Below are positions 17,695 to 28,635 of a stretch of DNA of 37,713 nt, piece after piece. The notes under the pieces were generated by a model. The model was not told the origin of the DNA. It searched no databases and saw only the letters and a list, made by a program, of their open reading frames with translations. Both the position numbers and the translations under genes were made by a program. Each line of letters starts with the position of its first letter. Positions within the stretch are counted from its first letter, which is position 1. This DNA comes from Robiginitomaculum sp. (lineage in GTDB: Bacteria > Pseudomonadota > Alphaproteobacteria > Caulobacterales > Maricaulaceae): NCBI GenBank assembly GCA_016763315.1, contig JAESTZ010000010.1, positions 1 through 37,713 of the forward strand, read 5' to 3'.

Positions 17695-18549
17695 ATGAAC
17701 TGGCTTGATAAACTTACCCCTCCGGGGATGAAAAAGATTTTTTCCAAACGTGATACGCCGGAAAACCTGTGGATCAAATGCCCGATGTCTGGTGAAATGG
17801 TATTTCATACGGATCTACAAGCTGGTCTGCATGTTACCCCGGCTGGTCATCATATGCGCATCGGGCCGCAATTACGGTTTAGCTACACATTTGATGATGA
17901 AAAGTGGGAGCCAATAGAACTGCCTCCGGTGCCGGTTGATCCATTAAAGTTTCGTGATCATAAACGCTATACTGAACGCTTGAAGCTGGCCAGAGCAAAG
18001 ACAGGTGATGTGGACGCTGTTTCGGTGGGTGTTGGTAAAATTGATGGTATTGAAACTGTTGTTTTTGTTCAAAACTTCAATTTTATGGGTGGATCGCTAG
18101 GCATGGCTGCTGGTGAGGGCTTTATCCGCGCTGCTGAAGAAGCTGTGCGTCGTAAGCTGCCTTTGTTGGCCTTTACATTAGCCGGTGGCGCAAGAATGCA
18201 AGAAGGTGCGCTCTCGCTAATGCAAATGCCACGTACCACTTTGGCGTTACAAGAGCTAAAAAACGCAGGCTTGCCATATATTGTGATTTTGGCAGACCCA
18301 ACTACTGGCGGAGTTACTGCATCATACGCCATGCTTGGTGATGTGCATCTGGCCGAGCCACGGGCGCTGATTTGTTTTGCCGGGCCACGAGTGATCGAGC
18401 AAACTATTCGCGAGAAACTGCCAGAAGGTTTTCAGCGGGCGGAATATTTGCTGGAGCATGGTATGATTGATGCTGTGGTTGAGCGTAAAAACTTACCACG
18501 AACTATTGGCCAATATTTGCGAGTCTTATTACGAAAGTCCGCTGCATGA
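17695..18549 (+). CDS. accD: Acetyl-CoA carboxylase carboxyltransferase beta
   Basis: 284-residue beta subunit of acetyl-CoA carboxylase carboxyltransferase, first step of fatty-acid synthesis. Crotonase-type core motifs are [34 protein letters not shown], and [17 protein letters not shown]. The N-terminal zinc ribbon of the E. coli protein (four Cys) is reduced to one cysteine here ([11 protein letters not shown]), as I recall being usual in alphaproteobacteria. MNWLDKL matches the usual family start, but the ribosome-binding site is weak and a stable hairpin lies just upstream. Overlaps folC by ATGA. Confidence 0.94.
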   Translation: MNWLDKLTPPGMKKIFSKRDTPENLWIKCPMSGEMVFHTDLQAGLHVTPAGHHMRIGPQLRFSYTFDDEKWEPIELPPVPVDPLKFRDHKRYTERLKLARAKTGDVDAVSVGVGKIDGIETVVFVQNFNFMGGSLGMAAGEGFIRAAEEAVRRKLPLLAFTLAGGARMQEGALSLMQMPRTTLALQELKNAGLPYIVILADPTTGGVTASYAMLGDVHLAEPRALICFAGPRVIEQTIREKLPEGFQRAEYLLEHGMIDAVVERKNLPRTIGQYLRVLLRKSAA

Positions 18550-19829
18550 GCGTAGCCGAGCGTATCAGCTCTGCTTTGCAACGCTTTAGTTTATTGCATC
18601 ATAAAAAAATTGACCTTGGGCTTGATCGAATGCGTGAGTTGTTGGCCAAGGCCGATGATCCGCACTTATCATTACCACCAGTTGTGCATGTCGCTGGTAG
18701 CAATGGTAAAGGTTCTACCATTGCTTTTGTCAAAGCCATGGCAATTGCACAGGGTTTAACCGTTCACGTACATACCAGTCCGCACCTTGTACGCTTGAAT
18801 GAGCGTTATGTCATCGCAAACAAGGAAATATCTGATGCGGCACTGGCTGATTTGCTGGAAGAAGTCGAGGCGATAAATGCCAATTCTCCGGCTACGGAGT
18901 TTGAGTTGCTTTGCCTTGCTATGTTTATTTCTTTTAGCCGCACTCCTGCTGATTTGGTAATTATCGAGGTCGGTCTGGGCGGTGAATTTGATGCAACTAA
19001 TGTTATAACTAACCCAGCACTTTGTTTGCTAACCCCAATAAGTGTCGAGCATACTGATTGGCTTGGAGCTGATATTGCTGGAATTGCTCGGGCAAAAGCC
19101 GGAATTATTAAACATGATTGTCCGGTGATTAGTGCTAATCAGCCAGATGAAGCTAGAGACGTGATTGAGCGAACTTGTTATCGCCAGCGTTCTGATTGTC
19201 AGTTTTTGAACGAGGGTGTTTCATGCCATATCGAAGATGGACGGCTGCTTTGGCAAGACGAGCAACAATTACTTGATTTACCTATGCCTGCATTAAAGGG
19301 TTCTTGGCAGGTGCAAAATGCTGGTTTGGCAATTGCTGCCGCTGTGCATTTCGGGTGGACGGATGAAGTCATCGCCAAGGGTTTACAGCAAGTAACATGG
19401 CCAGGAAGACTGCAGCGACTTAGCGGAATTAAACAATTACCTTTTGGTACGGAGGTTTGGCTGGACGGGGCGCACAACCCACATGCGGCACAGGAGCTGT
19501 CTGGTTTTATCCGTAATAGAAACCAGACTGAATCATTGCAATTGGAAATGATTTTATCAATGCAGGCGACCAAGGACTTATCTGGCTTCTTACAACCATT
19601 TAAGGAATTTGAGCCAATTATTCATCTGGTGCCATTGTTAGGCGCAAGAGCGCCGATAGCGGTAGATGAGCTGACGCGTGGAGTTTTGGAGTTAGGGTTT
19701 GATGCCAAAGCTCATCGTGATCTTAATGCTGCGTTTATGAGTGTTACTAAAGACAAAGTTCGGTTGCTAATTACCGGATCTCTTTATCTTGTTGGGGAAA
19801 CTCTAAACTTAAGACGTGCTAACAGCTGA
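18546..19829 (+). CDS. folC: Folylpolyglutamate/dihydrofolate synthase
   Basis: 427-residue Mur-ligase-like enzyme adding glutamate to folates, and probably also making dihydrofolate from dihydropteroate. The P-loop [15 protein letters not shown] is at about 58-72. [26 protein letters not shown], and [15 protein letters not shown] are the standard motifs. It is coupled to accD (ATGA overlap), as in many proteobacteria. Its last 21 bases overlap the 3' end of trxA on the other strand. Confidence 0.94.
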   Translation: MSVAERISSALQRFSLLHHKKIDLGLDRMRELLAKADDPHLSLPPVVHVAGSNGKGSTIAFVKAMAIAQGLTVHVHTSPHLVRLNERYVIANKEISDAALADLLEEVEAINANSPATEFELLCLAMFISFSRTPADLVIIEVGLGGEFDATNVITNPALCLLTPISVEHTDWLGADIAGIARAKAGIIKHDCPVISANQPDEARDVIERTCYRQRSDCQFLNEGVSCHIEDGRLLWQDEQQLLDLPMPALKGSWQVQNAGLAIAAAVHFGWTDEVIAKGLQQVTWPGRLQRLSGIKQLPFGTEVWLDGAHNPHAAQELSGFIRNRNQTESLQLEMILSMQATKDLSGFLQPFKEFEPIIHLVPLLGARAPIAVDELTRGVLELGFDAKAHRDLNAAFMSVTKDKVRLLITGSLYLVGETLNLRRANS

Positions 19830-20138
19830 GTTTAGCCAATCCGCGATCTTACTCTTAGGCATTGCACCTACTTTAGTTGCGGTCACCTGACCGCCGCTAA
19901 ACAACATCAATGTTGGAACGCCACGTACACCGTATTTGCTTGGAATGCCGGGGTTCTCGTCAATATTGACTTTGGCAATAGTAACCGTTCCTTGCATTTC
20001 GTCTGCAATTTCTTCTAGTGCAGGGCCGATTTGTTTGCAGGGGCCGCACCATTCAGCCCAGAAATCCACTAATACCGGGCCATCGGCATTTAATACATCT
20101 GTTTCGAAGTTTGCATCACTAACAGCAATTGTCGGCAT
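19809..20138 (-). CDS. trxA: Thioredoxin 1
   Basis: 109-residue thioredoxin with the redox motif WCGPC at about 30-34, the cis-proline segment GVPTLMLF, and the usual length. It is a cytoplasmic disulfide reductant, not exported (no signal peptide). AAGGAG lies about 7 bases upstream of the ATG, a strong ribosome-binding site. The 3' ends of trxA and folC overlap by 21 bases, so transcripts converge here. It is separated from addA by about 100 bases. Confidence 0.96.
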   Translation of the reverse strand: MPTIAVSDANFETDVLNADGPVLVDFWAEWCGPCKQIGPALEEIADEMQGTVTIAKVNIDENPGIPSKYGVRGVPTLMLFSGGQVTATKVGAMPKSKIADWLNSAVSTS

Positions 20139-20242
20139 AATTATCTCCTTGCAAAAATGTGCCTATGCAAATTATTGCTTAAACACCTACGCAAGCTAGC
20201 TAGTGATGAAGCGGCAAAAGGTCAAGGTGTTGAGTTAAAACA

Positions 20243-23200
20243 TTATTGTGATCGCAGTAGATTTTCCGGCAATTCCATCAAATCCGGGCCATCAGTCCAT
20301 AGAAGCGCGCATCTAATGTTTTTATCCGGCCAGATTTGCTGTAATAAATCGCGGTATGTGGCCATTTGTGCCAAATACACATCGTCCACGTCTTCCAGAT
20401 GTTTTGGCGGCGGCCTATTGGTTTTGAAGTCCAGCACCAGAACTTCTGTCTTACGGACAATCAAACGGTCTATTTTACCATTTACCAGATATTTGCCTGA
20501 TGGACGTATTAATGTTCCGCTGATTGGTAGCTCGGCTCGACTGCCTGAGCCAAATAGATACCCAAAATCGGCATGGTTTAAGACGCGCAAGGTCACATCT
20601 GCTATTTCGGATTTTTGAGAAACAGTTAAATTTTTGTATTGGTTCAGGAACTTATCAACCGCTGCAATATGGTCTGATTTTGGCAAGTCAGGTAAGACCT
20701 GCAACAAAGAATGAATAATATTACCGCGTAAAAAACGCTTTTCAGCCCTCTGGCCAACCGGCGACGTAGCCAATACTTGATCTTTTGTCTCTGTGTGCAA
20801 TCCGGACGGAGTGATTGTTGTTAGTGTTTTTTCCTGACTCTGCCACGATTTATCCAGCCAATCTGGTAAGTCAGCCATGGTATCTGGTACTATGTTCGGT
20901 TTTGTCGCAATGGAATCAGCACTTACTCCCAACTGATAGCTTATACCGCCTTCTTCGTCTTCTGTTCGTGTTGCTGCTTTGGCCACAAACAGGTGTTCAA
21001 ACGTCGAAACACATTGCAAATACCAACTGCCCTTTTCCAGCCCGCCTGTTATCCCACCTTTGTGATGTGCGCAGATGATCAAATGGTCACGGGCGCGGGT
21101 TAAAGCTACATACAATAAACGCCGATGTTCTTGAGCGTCCAATATTTCCTGACGATCTTTGAGTTTTTGCACAACATCACAAACTTGAGTAGATGAAACC
21201 CACAGCCAAGCCTGATCATCTCGAACCAGTCCGGTTGTTTTTCGTCCACCAGGCTTGCTATTGGTATCTGGTAAAAACACTATCGGAGCCTCTAAACCTT
21301 TGGCTCCGTGAATGGTCATCACCCGTACCTTGTCATTCACACCTTGCATTTCTCGTTTTATTTCATCTTCACGATCCGCCATTTGCATAACAAATGACAT
21401 TAATGAGCCGTCGCCTTTTTGGCTAAAGGCCAAAGCCAAGCTTAAAAATTCCTGTAAAGGATCGGCGGCCTCGGATCCCAGCCGGGCAAATAAACGGTTA
21501 ACCATTGGCTCGCCGGTTTCTGTAAGGCGATATAGCAGGCCGGAAAAAAACCGGTAGGGGGTTTCATAACTTGCTCGTTCTATCAGGCCAGCAAACCATT
21601 TTTTTGCGGAAGCAAATGCAGGCTCTTCAGAATCCGTCAAAGCAGCATGTAATGTTCGTCCTTCGGCGCGTGCATTGGCCAGCTTGAATAATATTTCGGT
21701 AGTAATTGGTGATTTATCTATATGTAGTGGTTGAACAAATGGACCGGTTAAAACTTCGGCCAGCGACAAATCGTCAGCCGGCTGTAAAGCGGCTTTGGCT
21801 AGTGACAATAAATCCAAAATAGCCGTTTCGGTTTGTAGGATCATGCGGTCAGCGCCGGCAACAGGAACGCCCTGTAGTTTTAAGTGCCGAATGATCTCGC
21901 GAAATAATGAGTTTCGCGAACGCACCAGTATTAAAATATCTCCTGCATTTACCGTCCGTTTGATCTCTATGCCGTCAATTTTCTCATTTATTTGCTCACC
22001 ACGATCAAGCATGGACTTGATGTTTTTAGCGATATTTTGTGCTAAAATACTAACCGGATGCCGCGAGGAGATAGAATTTACTGGTCTTGCCGGATCGCTG
22101 TCAGCTTCATCTTTTGTATAAGGTATCGCCGATAGAAGTTTAACTGTTCCTGTTGAGTTCGATCGTTCCGCACCATGTTTTAAGTATTCGGAAAATCCCG
22201 GGTCAGCTTTAAAATTTTCCGGCTCGCCGACAAATTTAGTTTCAAGTTCAACTCCAAAAAAACAAGCATCAACAAACTCCAGCACTTGTGGTGTCGAACG
22301 CCATGATAAAGCTAGTTGCGGAATATGAATTTTGCCAAACCCATCGCTTTTTCTTTGCAATAACCGGTTTCTTTGTTCGACAAACAAGCTGGGGTCAGCG
22401 CCTTGAAAGCGGTAAATTGATTGTTTTGGGTCACCAACTGCGAACATGGTTCTGGTTTCGTCTGTGGCGCCAGCTCCGGCAAAAAACTCGTCGGTTAATG
22501 CGCCAATAACTGCCCATTGCGCCGGTGAATTATCTTGGGCTTCATCGACTAAAACATGGCGTAAATTACCATCAAGCTTATACAATACCCAGTCGGTTGA
22601 AAGTTTGTCGGTAAGTAATTCGCGAGTGTATTCAATTAGATCATCAAAATCTACCAGACCGGCTTCACGTTTTGCCTTTGCGTATTTGTACACAAATTCA
22701 TGGCAAAGGATTAAAGCTGCTTTGGTTTTTGCAAATGATTGCAGAGCGTGTACTTTTTCGAGGACACTTTCAATTTCGTCGGTTATTTTATCACAAAGCT
22801 CCGGCAGTTCAGGCATGTCTTTACTTGCAGGATTGCTAACGAAATTCTTTTTCTGAGCCATTGCATTAGTAAAGAATATACCGGTTAAAGCATTGAGCTT
22901 TTCGACATGGCCGGTGATGTTTTGCAATGCTGTTAAATCTTGTGCGGCTTGTTGATTTTTCGCTGCACCAGCGCTCAAACCATTGGCTATTTCTTGTAAT
23001 CTGTTTGCGTTAAAATTCTCCATTGCCTGCTGGCAAATTTTATCTTTGGTATCGCCGGTCTTGACACCCAGTAATTTCGCACTTCGTGCCAAAAGCCCTG
23101 ATAATCCGCCATATTGCTCGAAATCAGATTGCAAAATTCTGGCTTTGGCGACCGCAGTATCAAACACCTGTGGTACTATCGAGCTGCCAAAGCCGGTTAG

Positions 23201-23758
23201 AAAATTATACGCAGATGCTAAATCTCCATCGGGGTTTTCAACCGCTTGCAACCCTATCTGCTGAATTATTTGTTGTTGTAATTTATAGCTTTCGGTTTCT
23301 TCTATTATCTGAAAACCGGCCGAGATTCCGGCCTCTATCGGAAATTGCCGTAACAAAGCCTCGCAAAACCCGTGAATAGTTCTAATTTTAAGTCCTCCGG
23401 GTGTTTCTAGTGCTCGGGCAAATAATCGCCTAGCCTTGGCAAGGTCTTCTGCCTCCGGAGAAAATTTGGGATCAAGTTTGACCAGTTCTTTGCGTAACTC
23501 GTCATCTGCCAGTATCGAAAATCGACCCAAATGGGCAAACAGCCGATTTAACATTTCTGATGCTGCTGCCTTGGTATAGGTGACGCAAAGGATTTGTTCC
23601 GGTGATACGCCATCAAGTAATATTCTGGTTACACGGTTGATTAAAACATGGGTTTTGCCAGAGCCTGCATTGGCTGAAACAATGGCTGAAGCTCGTGGGT
23701 CGGCGGCTAATGCTTGTTGTTGTAATGCCTGTTCTCTGGGATCAACTGTCATGATCAT
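20243..23758 (-). CDS. addA: AddA helicase-nuclease (double-strand break repair)
   Basis: 1171-residue UvrD/Rep-like helicase with a C-terminal nuclease, the A subunit of the alphaproteobacterial AddAB complex that resects double-strand ends for RecA loading. Walker A is SANAGSGKT (28-36), Walker B is VDEAQD (about 405), and FAVGDPKQSIYRFQGADP, VMTIHGAKGLEAPIVFLPD and YVALTRARDHLII are helicase motifs. A PD-(D/E)xK nuclease lies near the C-terminus (NGKIDRLIV, then VLDFKTN at about 1108-1114). Its ATG overlaps the addB stop (TAATG); a second ATG two codons later is equally possible. Confidence 0.95.
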   Translation of the reverse strand: MIMTVDPREQALQQQALAADPRASAIVSANAGSGKTHVLINRVTRILLDGVSPEQILCVTYTKAAASEMLNRLFAHLGRFSILADDELRKELVKLDPKFSPEAEDLAKARRLFARALETPGGLKIRTIHGFCEALLRQFPIEAGISAGFQIIEETESYKLQQQIIQQIGLQAVENPDGDLASAYNFLTGFGSSIVPQVFDTAVAKARILQSDFEQYGGLSGLLARSAKLLGVKTGDTKDKICQQAMENFNANRLQEIANGLSAGAAKNQQAAQDLTALQNITGHVEKLNALTGIFFTNAMAQKKNFVSNPASKDMPELPELCDKITDEIESVLEKVHALQSFAKTKAALILCHEFVYKYAKAKREAGLVDFDDLIEYTRELLTDKLSTDWVLYKLDGNLRHVLVDEAQDNSPAQWAVIGALTDEFFAGAGATDETRTMFAVGDPKQSIYRFQGADPSLFVEQRNRLLQRKSDGFGKIHIPQLALSWRSTPQVLEFVDACFFGVELETKFVGEPENFKADPGFSEYLKHGAERSNSTGTVKLLSAIPYTKDEADSDPARPVNSISSRHPVSILAQNIAKNIKSMLDRGEQINEKIDGIEIKRTVNAGDILILVRSRNSLFREIIRHLKLQGVPVAGADRMILQTETAILDLLSLAKAALQPADDLSLAEVLTGPFVQPLHIDKSPITTEILFKLANARAEGRTLHAALTDSEEPAFASAKKWFAGLIERASYETPYRFFSGLLYRLTETGEPMVNRLFARLGSEAADPLQEFLSLALAFSQKGDGSLMSFVMQMADREDEIKREMQGVNDKVRVMTIHGAKGLEAPIVFLPDTNSKPGGRKTTGLVRDDQAWLWVSSTQVCDVVQKLKDRQEILDAQEHRRLLYVALTRARDHLIICAHHKGGITGGLEKGSWYLQCVSTFEHLFVAKAATRTEDEEGGISYQLGVSADSIATKPNIVPDTMADLPDWLDKSWQSQEKTLTTITPSGLHTETKDQVLATSPVGQRAEKRFLRGNIIHSLLQVLPDLPKSDHIAAVDKFLNQYKNLTVSQKSEIADVTLRVLNHADFGYLFGSGSRAELPISGTLIRPSGKYLVNGKIDRLIVRKTEVLVLDFKTNRPPPKHLEDVDDVYLAQMATYRDLLQQIWPDKNIRCALLWTDGPDLMELPENLLRSQ

Positions 23759-26700
23759 TACCCCTCGCCATCATTTATGGCAGACCATTCTGCGCGCCGC
23801 GCCAAATGATCATAATCACTGTAATCATCGGTAAATTTCGAACGCGGCTGGCATAGATATGGTGTGTTTGGGTCATTAAAAGTTTCAAATAATTCTGTAA
23901 CTCGATCTAATTCGACTTCGACCAATTCTTGTATCGATGAAAAGCCGGCTTTCCCTAATTTGATAACTTTATGATCTAGCGTCTTCTCGCCTCCAGACAA
24001 TTTCAAATGGGAAAGTTCAGTTATTTCACCTGATTTTATTTTGTGCTTGGCAAACCCGCCACCATAGATAATTGCGCCGGTAAGCGGTAATTGCGGATCC
24101 CAACCAGCTAAAACCTCATTACTTGATGGCGCTCCTCCGGTTTTATAATCAACTACCGCCCACATAGTGCCGAAGCGGTCTATCCGGTCAGAAGTTGCGG
24201 ATATTGTTATATTTTGCCCGTTTTCTAAGATTAAATTTAAAGACCCTTTTTTCTCTGCCGCCACCAATGCAAAGCCGTCTTGTTTTCTTTGTTGTTCCCA
24301 TTGCAAATAAGCCTTGGCAATACGCCTGGCTACTGATGCCTCTATCGCCATGTCAGCTTGATCAAAACCTGCTAATAATAATTGCTGTATGATCAGTTGG
24401 CTCAATTTGTCAGCGTTTTGCTCTAAAGTTCCTGCTACAGGTTGTTCTGCCCATAACTCTAAAGCTCTGTGAATGGCTGTGCCGCGCTCACTGGCTCCCG
24501 GAGCCTTTCCCACAGCGTCCAGCGCGTATAGGCCTAAAACCTTTTGGCCATAAATAGCAAATGGATTGCGGATCAGAACTTTGATTCTGGTAACAGAAAG
24601 CTCCTTTGGGCGCTGCGACACCGGTGGTTTCGGTTCAGGCTGCTCAGCAGGATGGAATTGTTCAATTTTCCAGATAGCACGAGCAATTTTCAAATAGTCT
24701 GTGTTTGGACACAGCAGTTCTTTACGTGCAACATCGCCAATGGCGGCATCGGTTAGGGTATTTAGTCGCCAAATCCATCTAGAGGCAATAGTTGGCGCGC
24801 CGTCGCGCCTAGCGGCTCTGGTCATGATAACTTGTTGTTTGCAGGCCAGTTCGCAAAAATCATGAGCTGATAGCCCTAGCCGGAGTTCGGGGTCAGGAAG
24901 GTTCATTTGTTTTATTAAATTACGCGATAAAAACGGATTAGCCTTGGTAATTGCCGGCCAAACACCCTCATCAAGTCCACCAAGCAAGATTAAGTCCGCG
25001 CTTTGCTGGCGGGCTTCTAGTGGCCCTAATATACGAATTCTACCACCTTTTGGTTGTTGCGGTCGTACAGAAACCTGCTCCGCAAAAACCTTAAAACAAC
25101 GAGCATATTCATCAAAGCTAATTTCTTCGATCGGTTGACTATCTTCTATCAAAGACCGAAACAACGAACTGGCCATCTCGCCGCCTTTGCCTCGCCAAAG
25201 CACCTGCGCACCGGATAAGGTTTCGGTTGTTGCCAAGTTTTCAACCACTTGGGCATGTAAAGAGGCAAATTCGGAGAAACCGGCTTTTTTACTAATTTCA
25301 TTAACTTGGAAAACATCGTTCAAGTTTTGTAACAAATCAGCAATTTGCTGTTTATTTTTGTGGTCGCTTTTCTGAATAATTTCTATTAAATTACTAAGAT
25401 CCTGATGCTTTCTTATACCTCGAAAGAAAGTTATTTCCATCTTCCTGATCAAAGGCAGTATCTCTTTGCGATTTTTGCCAAGCCCGGTTAACGGGTGAAC
25501 AAGTAAGGCCAATAATATTGCCGGATCAGCCGGATCAGCCCACAAATCCAGTACTAGTCTAATATATATGCCTGTTGGGTCCTCGCTAAGCGGCACACCG
25601 GCGCTATCATCGATATCTATTGACCAGCGTTGTAAGGCTGCTCGAACTCTTCTGGCCAAGGCTCTGTCTGGTGTCACCAGCATTGCTGTTTTTGTTGGGT
25701 GTTCCAGTGTTTCGCGAATAGCCAAAGCTATGACCAAGGCTTCTTCGTCTTGGGTTTCGGCTTCGATCAATGCTAACCCATCAAGCGCATCATGCATTAA
25801 CTGCTCGGTGCTCATCTTGAATGTTTTGCCTATATTGGCTAACCGATCCAGCCAGTCTGAAGTGATATCAGCCGGCGTTAGTGCTTCATTGATTATCCTG
25901 CGTCGTCGCTTTAGGCCAAGATCAACACTTACTTGCGGCCATTGTCTCACTGTATCTCGTGTTGCAGAAAGTCTACGTAATAATTTGCTCATTCCGAATT
26001 GTGGGTGTCCGGGAGTTCTTGCTACTTGCTCCCACGCCTTATCATCAAGATCCTGATCAAGTCCGGGCAATACCACGCAACCATTTGGTAATGCCGATAC
26101 CACTTGCAACAAATTAGCTGTGGCTTTTTGCGATCCGGTTGATCCGGCGGCAATTACATTTTTGTGTGTTGGGTTTTTCGTCCATTGATCGGATAAGGCA
26201 TCAAGCATTTTTGAGCGCCGTAATGCTGGATCAATTAAACCTAAATCCCGTAATTCTTGCGGCCAATAGATATTGATAATTTCTAAAAATCTGGCGGCGT
26301 TTTGAATGTGTTGTGGTTGTTCTTGCAAAAAGGTTTGAAATTCTTCGGTGGCGAATGAGAAATCATCTATCCCCTCATGAGCAGCAGTATCAAGCAGGTT
26401 AGCAATCGTCGAAGCCTCAGCCAAAGCGGCGGTTAATGAGACCGGTTGCTCGCTGATTTTTGCGCGATGCATAACAATCCGTGCCAAGGAAAAAACCCTA
26501 GCATTTGCAGATATTTCCGGTGCGATGTCTAATGGTATATGTCCGGCAACAAATGGAGGTTCATCAGCATCTACATCACCGATTGGCAAAATTTGTGGTA
26601 GTAGCAATGCTTTATTATCACCGGTTAATTGTAAGAATGCCGCAGATAAAGAACTAACAGACCTCCTTGTTGGAGTAAGAACAATAGTATCGTGCAAAGC

Positions 26701-26829
26701 AAATGGATCAGAACTTTCTTTGATTGCCGCCAATATGCCTTTGGCCAACACTATTTGAAAATCTTCACCTGAGGGAATAGTGAATATCCGTGGGCCGGTT
26801 TGGTCAAGAAAGCTGCTTTTATTGATCAT
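23758..26829 (-). CDS. addB: AddB subunit (double-strand break repair)
   Basis: 1023-residue partner of AddA, of the alphaproteobacterial AddB type. Near the N-terminus VLTPTRRSVSSLSAAFLQ is present, but a canonical Walker A is absent, consistent with a degenerate helicase domain. LGGLDEGVWP and TRAARRDGAPTIASRW are recognisable in the middle. A RecB-like nuclease domain is at about 800-900, with ERGTAIHRALE and VVDYKTGG (about 890). I do not see an obvious four-cysteine iron-sulfur cluster like the Bacillus one. It overlaps murU by 11 bases and addA by one, in a compact block. Confidence 0.93.
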   Translation of the reverse strand: MINKSSFLDQTGPRIFTIPSGEDFQIVLAKGILAAIKESSDPFALHDTIVLTPTRRSVSSLSAAFLQLTGDNKALLLPQILPIGDVDADEPPFVAGHIPLDIAPEISANARVFSLARIVMHRAKISEQPVSLTAALAEASTIANLLDTAAHEGIDDFSFATEEFQTFLQEQPQHIQNAARFLEIINIYWPQELRDLGLIDPALRRSKMLDALSDQWTKNPTHKNVIAAGSTGSQKATANLLQVVSALPNGCVVLPGLDQDLDDKAWEQVARTPGHPQFGMSKLLRRLSATRDTVRQWPQVSVDLGLKRRRRIINEALTPADITSDWLDRLANIGKTFKMSTEQLMHDALDGLALIEAETQDEEALVIALAIRETLEHPTKTAMLVTPDRALARRVRAALQRWSIDIDDSAGVPLSEDPTGIYIRLVLDLWADPADPAILLALLVHPLTGLGKNRKEILPLIRKMEITFFRGIRKHQDLSNLIEIIQKSDHKNKQQIADLLQNLNDVFQVNEISKKAGFSEFASLHAQVVENLATTETLSGAQVLWRGKGGEMASSLFRSLIEDSQPIEEISFDEYARCFKVFAEQVSVRPQQPKGGRIRILGPLEARQQSADLILLGGLDEGVWPAITKANPFLSRNLIKQMNLPDPELRLGLSAHDFCELACKQQVIMTRAARRDGAPTIASRWIWRLNTLTDAAIGDVARKELLCPNTDYLKIARAIWKIEQFHPAEQPEPKPPVSQRPKELSVTRIKVLIRNPFAIYGQKVLGLYALDAVGKAPGASERGTAIHRALELWAEQPVAGTLEQNADKLSQLIIQQLLLAGFDQADMAIEASVARRIAKAYLQWEQQRKQDGFALVAAEKKGSLNLILENGQNITISATSDRIDRFGTMWAVVDYKTGGAPSSNEVLAGWDPQLPLTGAIIYGGGFAKHKIKSGEITELSHLKLSGGEKTLDHKVIKLGKAGFSSIQELVEVELDRVTELFETFNDPNTPYLCQPRSKFTDDYSDYDHLARRAEWSAINDGEG

Positions 26830-27547
26830 TTGCCCTCGCTTTTATTGCCTGCTCTGCCAGTAAGAGACTTTGCGGATCACCAACATGCATCCACAAACCC
26901 TGTAATTCTACACCATATAGACGTCCTTGTCGTAAGGCTTTGTCCCAAAATAAATTGGTTGAGAATTTTTCAACACTAAACCCGCGCAACAGCTCCGGAT
27001 CAAAAATTTGTATTCCGGCATAATAATAATCACTGGTTTCGCCGGCTTTTCTTCGCTGTAAGCGGCCATCAGCCTGCATATGAAAATCACCATCAGTATC
27101 TAGTCCCAAACAATTATCCCGTCTGGCCAGTAACAATACCGCTAGCGCATCAGGATGTTGAGATTTTTTTTCGGCCAAATCCTGCAAAGCATTGTCATGA
27201 CCTTGCCACAGAGTATCAACATTCATCACAAAAAACGGCTGTTTTCCGAGGTGTTCTGCCGCCAGTACCAACCCGCCACCGGTTTCAAGCAATAGATCGC
27301 GTTCATCGGAGATATGAATTTTGGGGTTAGTGGTTCTTGCTGTTAAATGCTCCTGCATCTGATCGGCAAAGTGATGAATATTAACCACCGCTGTTTTTAC
27401 GACAGCTTGTTGCAATCTATCAAGCTGATGATCCAGCAATGTCTTTCCTGCCACTTTGACCAAAGCTTTTGGTCGGCTATCAGTAAGAGGACGCATACGG
27501 GTACCTTTACCTGCCGCCGCGATCATAGCGTATTCTGGGTAGATCAT
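26819..27547 (-). CDS. murU: N-acetylmuramate-1-phosphate uridylyltransferase (MurU-like)
   Basis: 242-residue sugar nucleotidyltransferase. The signature MIAAAGKGTRMRPLTDSRPKALVKV is present near the N-terminus (written here in part: GKGTRMRPLTDSRPKA), and VMNVDTLW supplies the metal-binding Asp. Beside an AmgK-type kinase, the likely role is making UDP-MurNAc from MurNAc-1-phosphate in cell-wall recycling, a route that can bypass fosfomycin-sensitive de novo synthesis. Its ATG overlaps the amgK stop by four bases. A glucose- or mannose-1-phosphate specificity cannot be excluded from sequence alone; the pairing makes MurU most likely. Confidence 0.85.
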   Translation of the reverse strand: MIYPEYAMIAAAGKGTRMRPLTDSRPKALVKVAGKTLLDHQLDRLQQAVVKTAVVNIHHFADQMQEHLTARTTNPKIHISDERDLLLETGGGLVLAAEHLGKQPFFVMNVDTLWQGHDNALQDLAEKKSQHPDALAVLLLARRDNCLGLDTDGDFHMQADGRLQRRKAGETSDYYYAGIQIFDPELLRGFSVEKFSTNLFWDKALRQGRLYGVELQGLWMHVGDPQSLLLAEQAIKARANDQ

Positions 27548-28635
27548 TTTGCGTCCCTGTTTGGCAAAAGTGGAAATAAAATCTCGGCCACAGGCTGTAA
27601 CTCAGGTGTGGACAGATTAGCCAAGAAATGTTTTTCGACCCGTGGTAATAATTCCAGATAATGTTGTTTATTATCGCGCTTGGCCAAGCGAACAAAAATA
27701 CCAAGTATTTTAGCGGCTCTTTGCGCCCCTAATATGTGGTAGCTTTTGGTAAATTCAGCCAGATCAGTTAATTTGGCTTGTTCGACAAAACTGGCGATCA
27801 ATGGTTGTTCCAGCTCTGGACTTACATCGCGCCGCGCATCTTGTAGCAAACTTACCAGATCATAGGCCGGGTGACCAAAAACTGCGTCTTGAAAATCCAA
27901 CAAGCCAATATTGGCAATACGACCACGATCCGGTAGCCATAATAAATTATCAGCATGAAAGTCACGTAGTACCAATATTTCTGGCTGTTGCAATAATGGC
28001 TTCAAAACTTGACTCCAGGCGACATGTAATTGTTGGTGAAGATCATCATCAACAGTTACGCCTACATACGGCAAATACCAGTCAACCAGCAGATCAGTTT
28101 CTGCCAGCAGCGCATGGATATCGTATTGCAATAATTGCCATTGGAAATGCTGCATCTGAGCAGTTTCGCTAAAACTACACCGAGCCAGTGCTGCTAACAT
28201 GCTTACTGTTTCTTGGTATAATTGCGTTTCTTGCTCGGGATTTTGCCTCAAAACCCCGCTAAACATCTGCTCGCCTAAATCTTCCAGCAGCACCAATCCG
28301 TTTGCCGGCTCTGCCGCAACTATTACCGGTGCGGAAAACCCCCTGCTCGATAGCTCATTGGCAATGCAAATAAACGCTTCGCAATTATTTGCCGCTAATC
28401 TTGCTGTTGCCGTATAACCAAGTTGCTGGCGTTGTTGTGGTGTAGCCTCTGGCGGGCAAATGTCGGCATCAATTGGTGCGTCCATTAAAATGGCAGTTTT
28501 TCTTTTTAAGTGCAGGCGTTCATATTTTCTAGTCGAAGCATCTTGCGCCAATGATGTGGTCTCGGCTTTGCTCCAACGAGTGCTTTTTAGGAATAGTAAA
28601 ATGTCAATTGAGCGATTTAGATCATCAAAGGACAT
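27544..28635 (-). CDS. amgK: AmgK-like anomeric MurNAc/GlcNAc kinase
   Basis: 363-residue aminoglycoside phosphotransferase-fold kinase. The catalytic loop is VLRDFHADNLLWL and the metal-binding LLDFQDAVFGHPAYDLVSLLQD follows; LVLLEDLGEQMF is in the N-lobe. In Pseudomonas, AmgK phosphorylates the anomeric carbon of MurNAc or GlcNAc to feed MurU, and the two are translationally coupled here. It overlaps tsaE by 11 bases; this tsaE-amgK-murU order is common in alphaproteobacteria. GGGAG lies upstream of the ATG within tsaE. Confidence 0.87.
   Translation of the reverse strand: MSFDDLNRSIDILLFLKSTRWSKAETTSLAQDASTRKYERLHLKRKTAILMDAPIDADICPPEATPQQRQQLGYTATARLAANNCEAFICIANELSSRGFSAPVIVAAEPANGLVLLEDLGEQMFSGVLRQNPEQETQLYQETVSMLAALARCSFSETAQMQHFQWQLLQYDIHALLAETDLLVDWYLPYVGVTVDDDLHQQLHVAWSQVLKPLLQQPEILVLRDFHADNLLWLPDRGRIANIGLLDFQDAVFGHPAYDLVSLLQDARRDVSPELEQPLIASFVEQAKLTDLAEFTKSYHILGAQRAAKILGIFVRLAKRDNKQHYLELLPRVEKHFLANLSTPELQPVAEILFPLLPNRDAK

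Noticed and set aside
17695-17800. Loss of the AccD zinc-ribbon cysteines as an anomaly
   Set aside because: To my knowledge alphaproteobacterial AccD proteins typically lack these cysteines, so it is not special to this genome.
20243-26829. Many long frames on the plus strand opposite addA and addB
   Set aside because: They are shadows of the two large minus-strand genes, with no ribosome-binding sites or recognisable domains.
20243-26829. AddAB as part of an anti-phage island
   Set aside because: The genes are the housekeeping alphaproteobacterial repair pair in a core-gene block; no restriction, CRISPR or other defence genes surround them.
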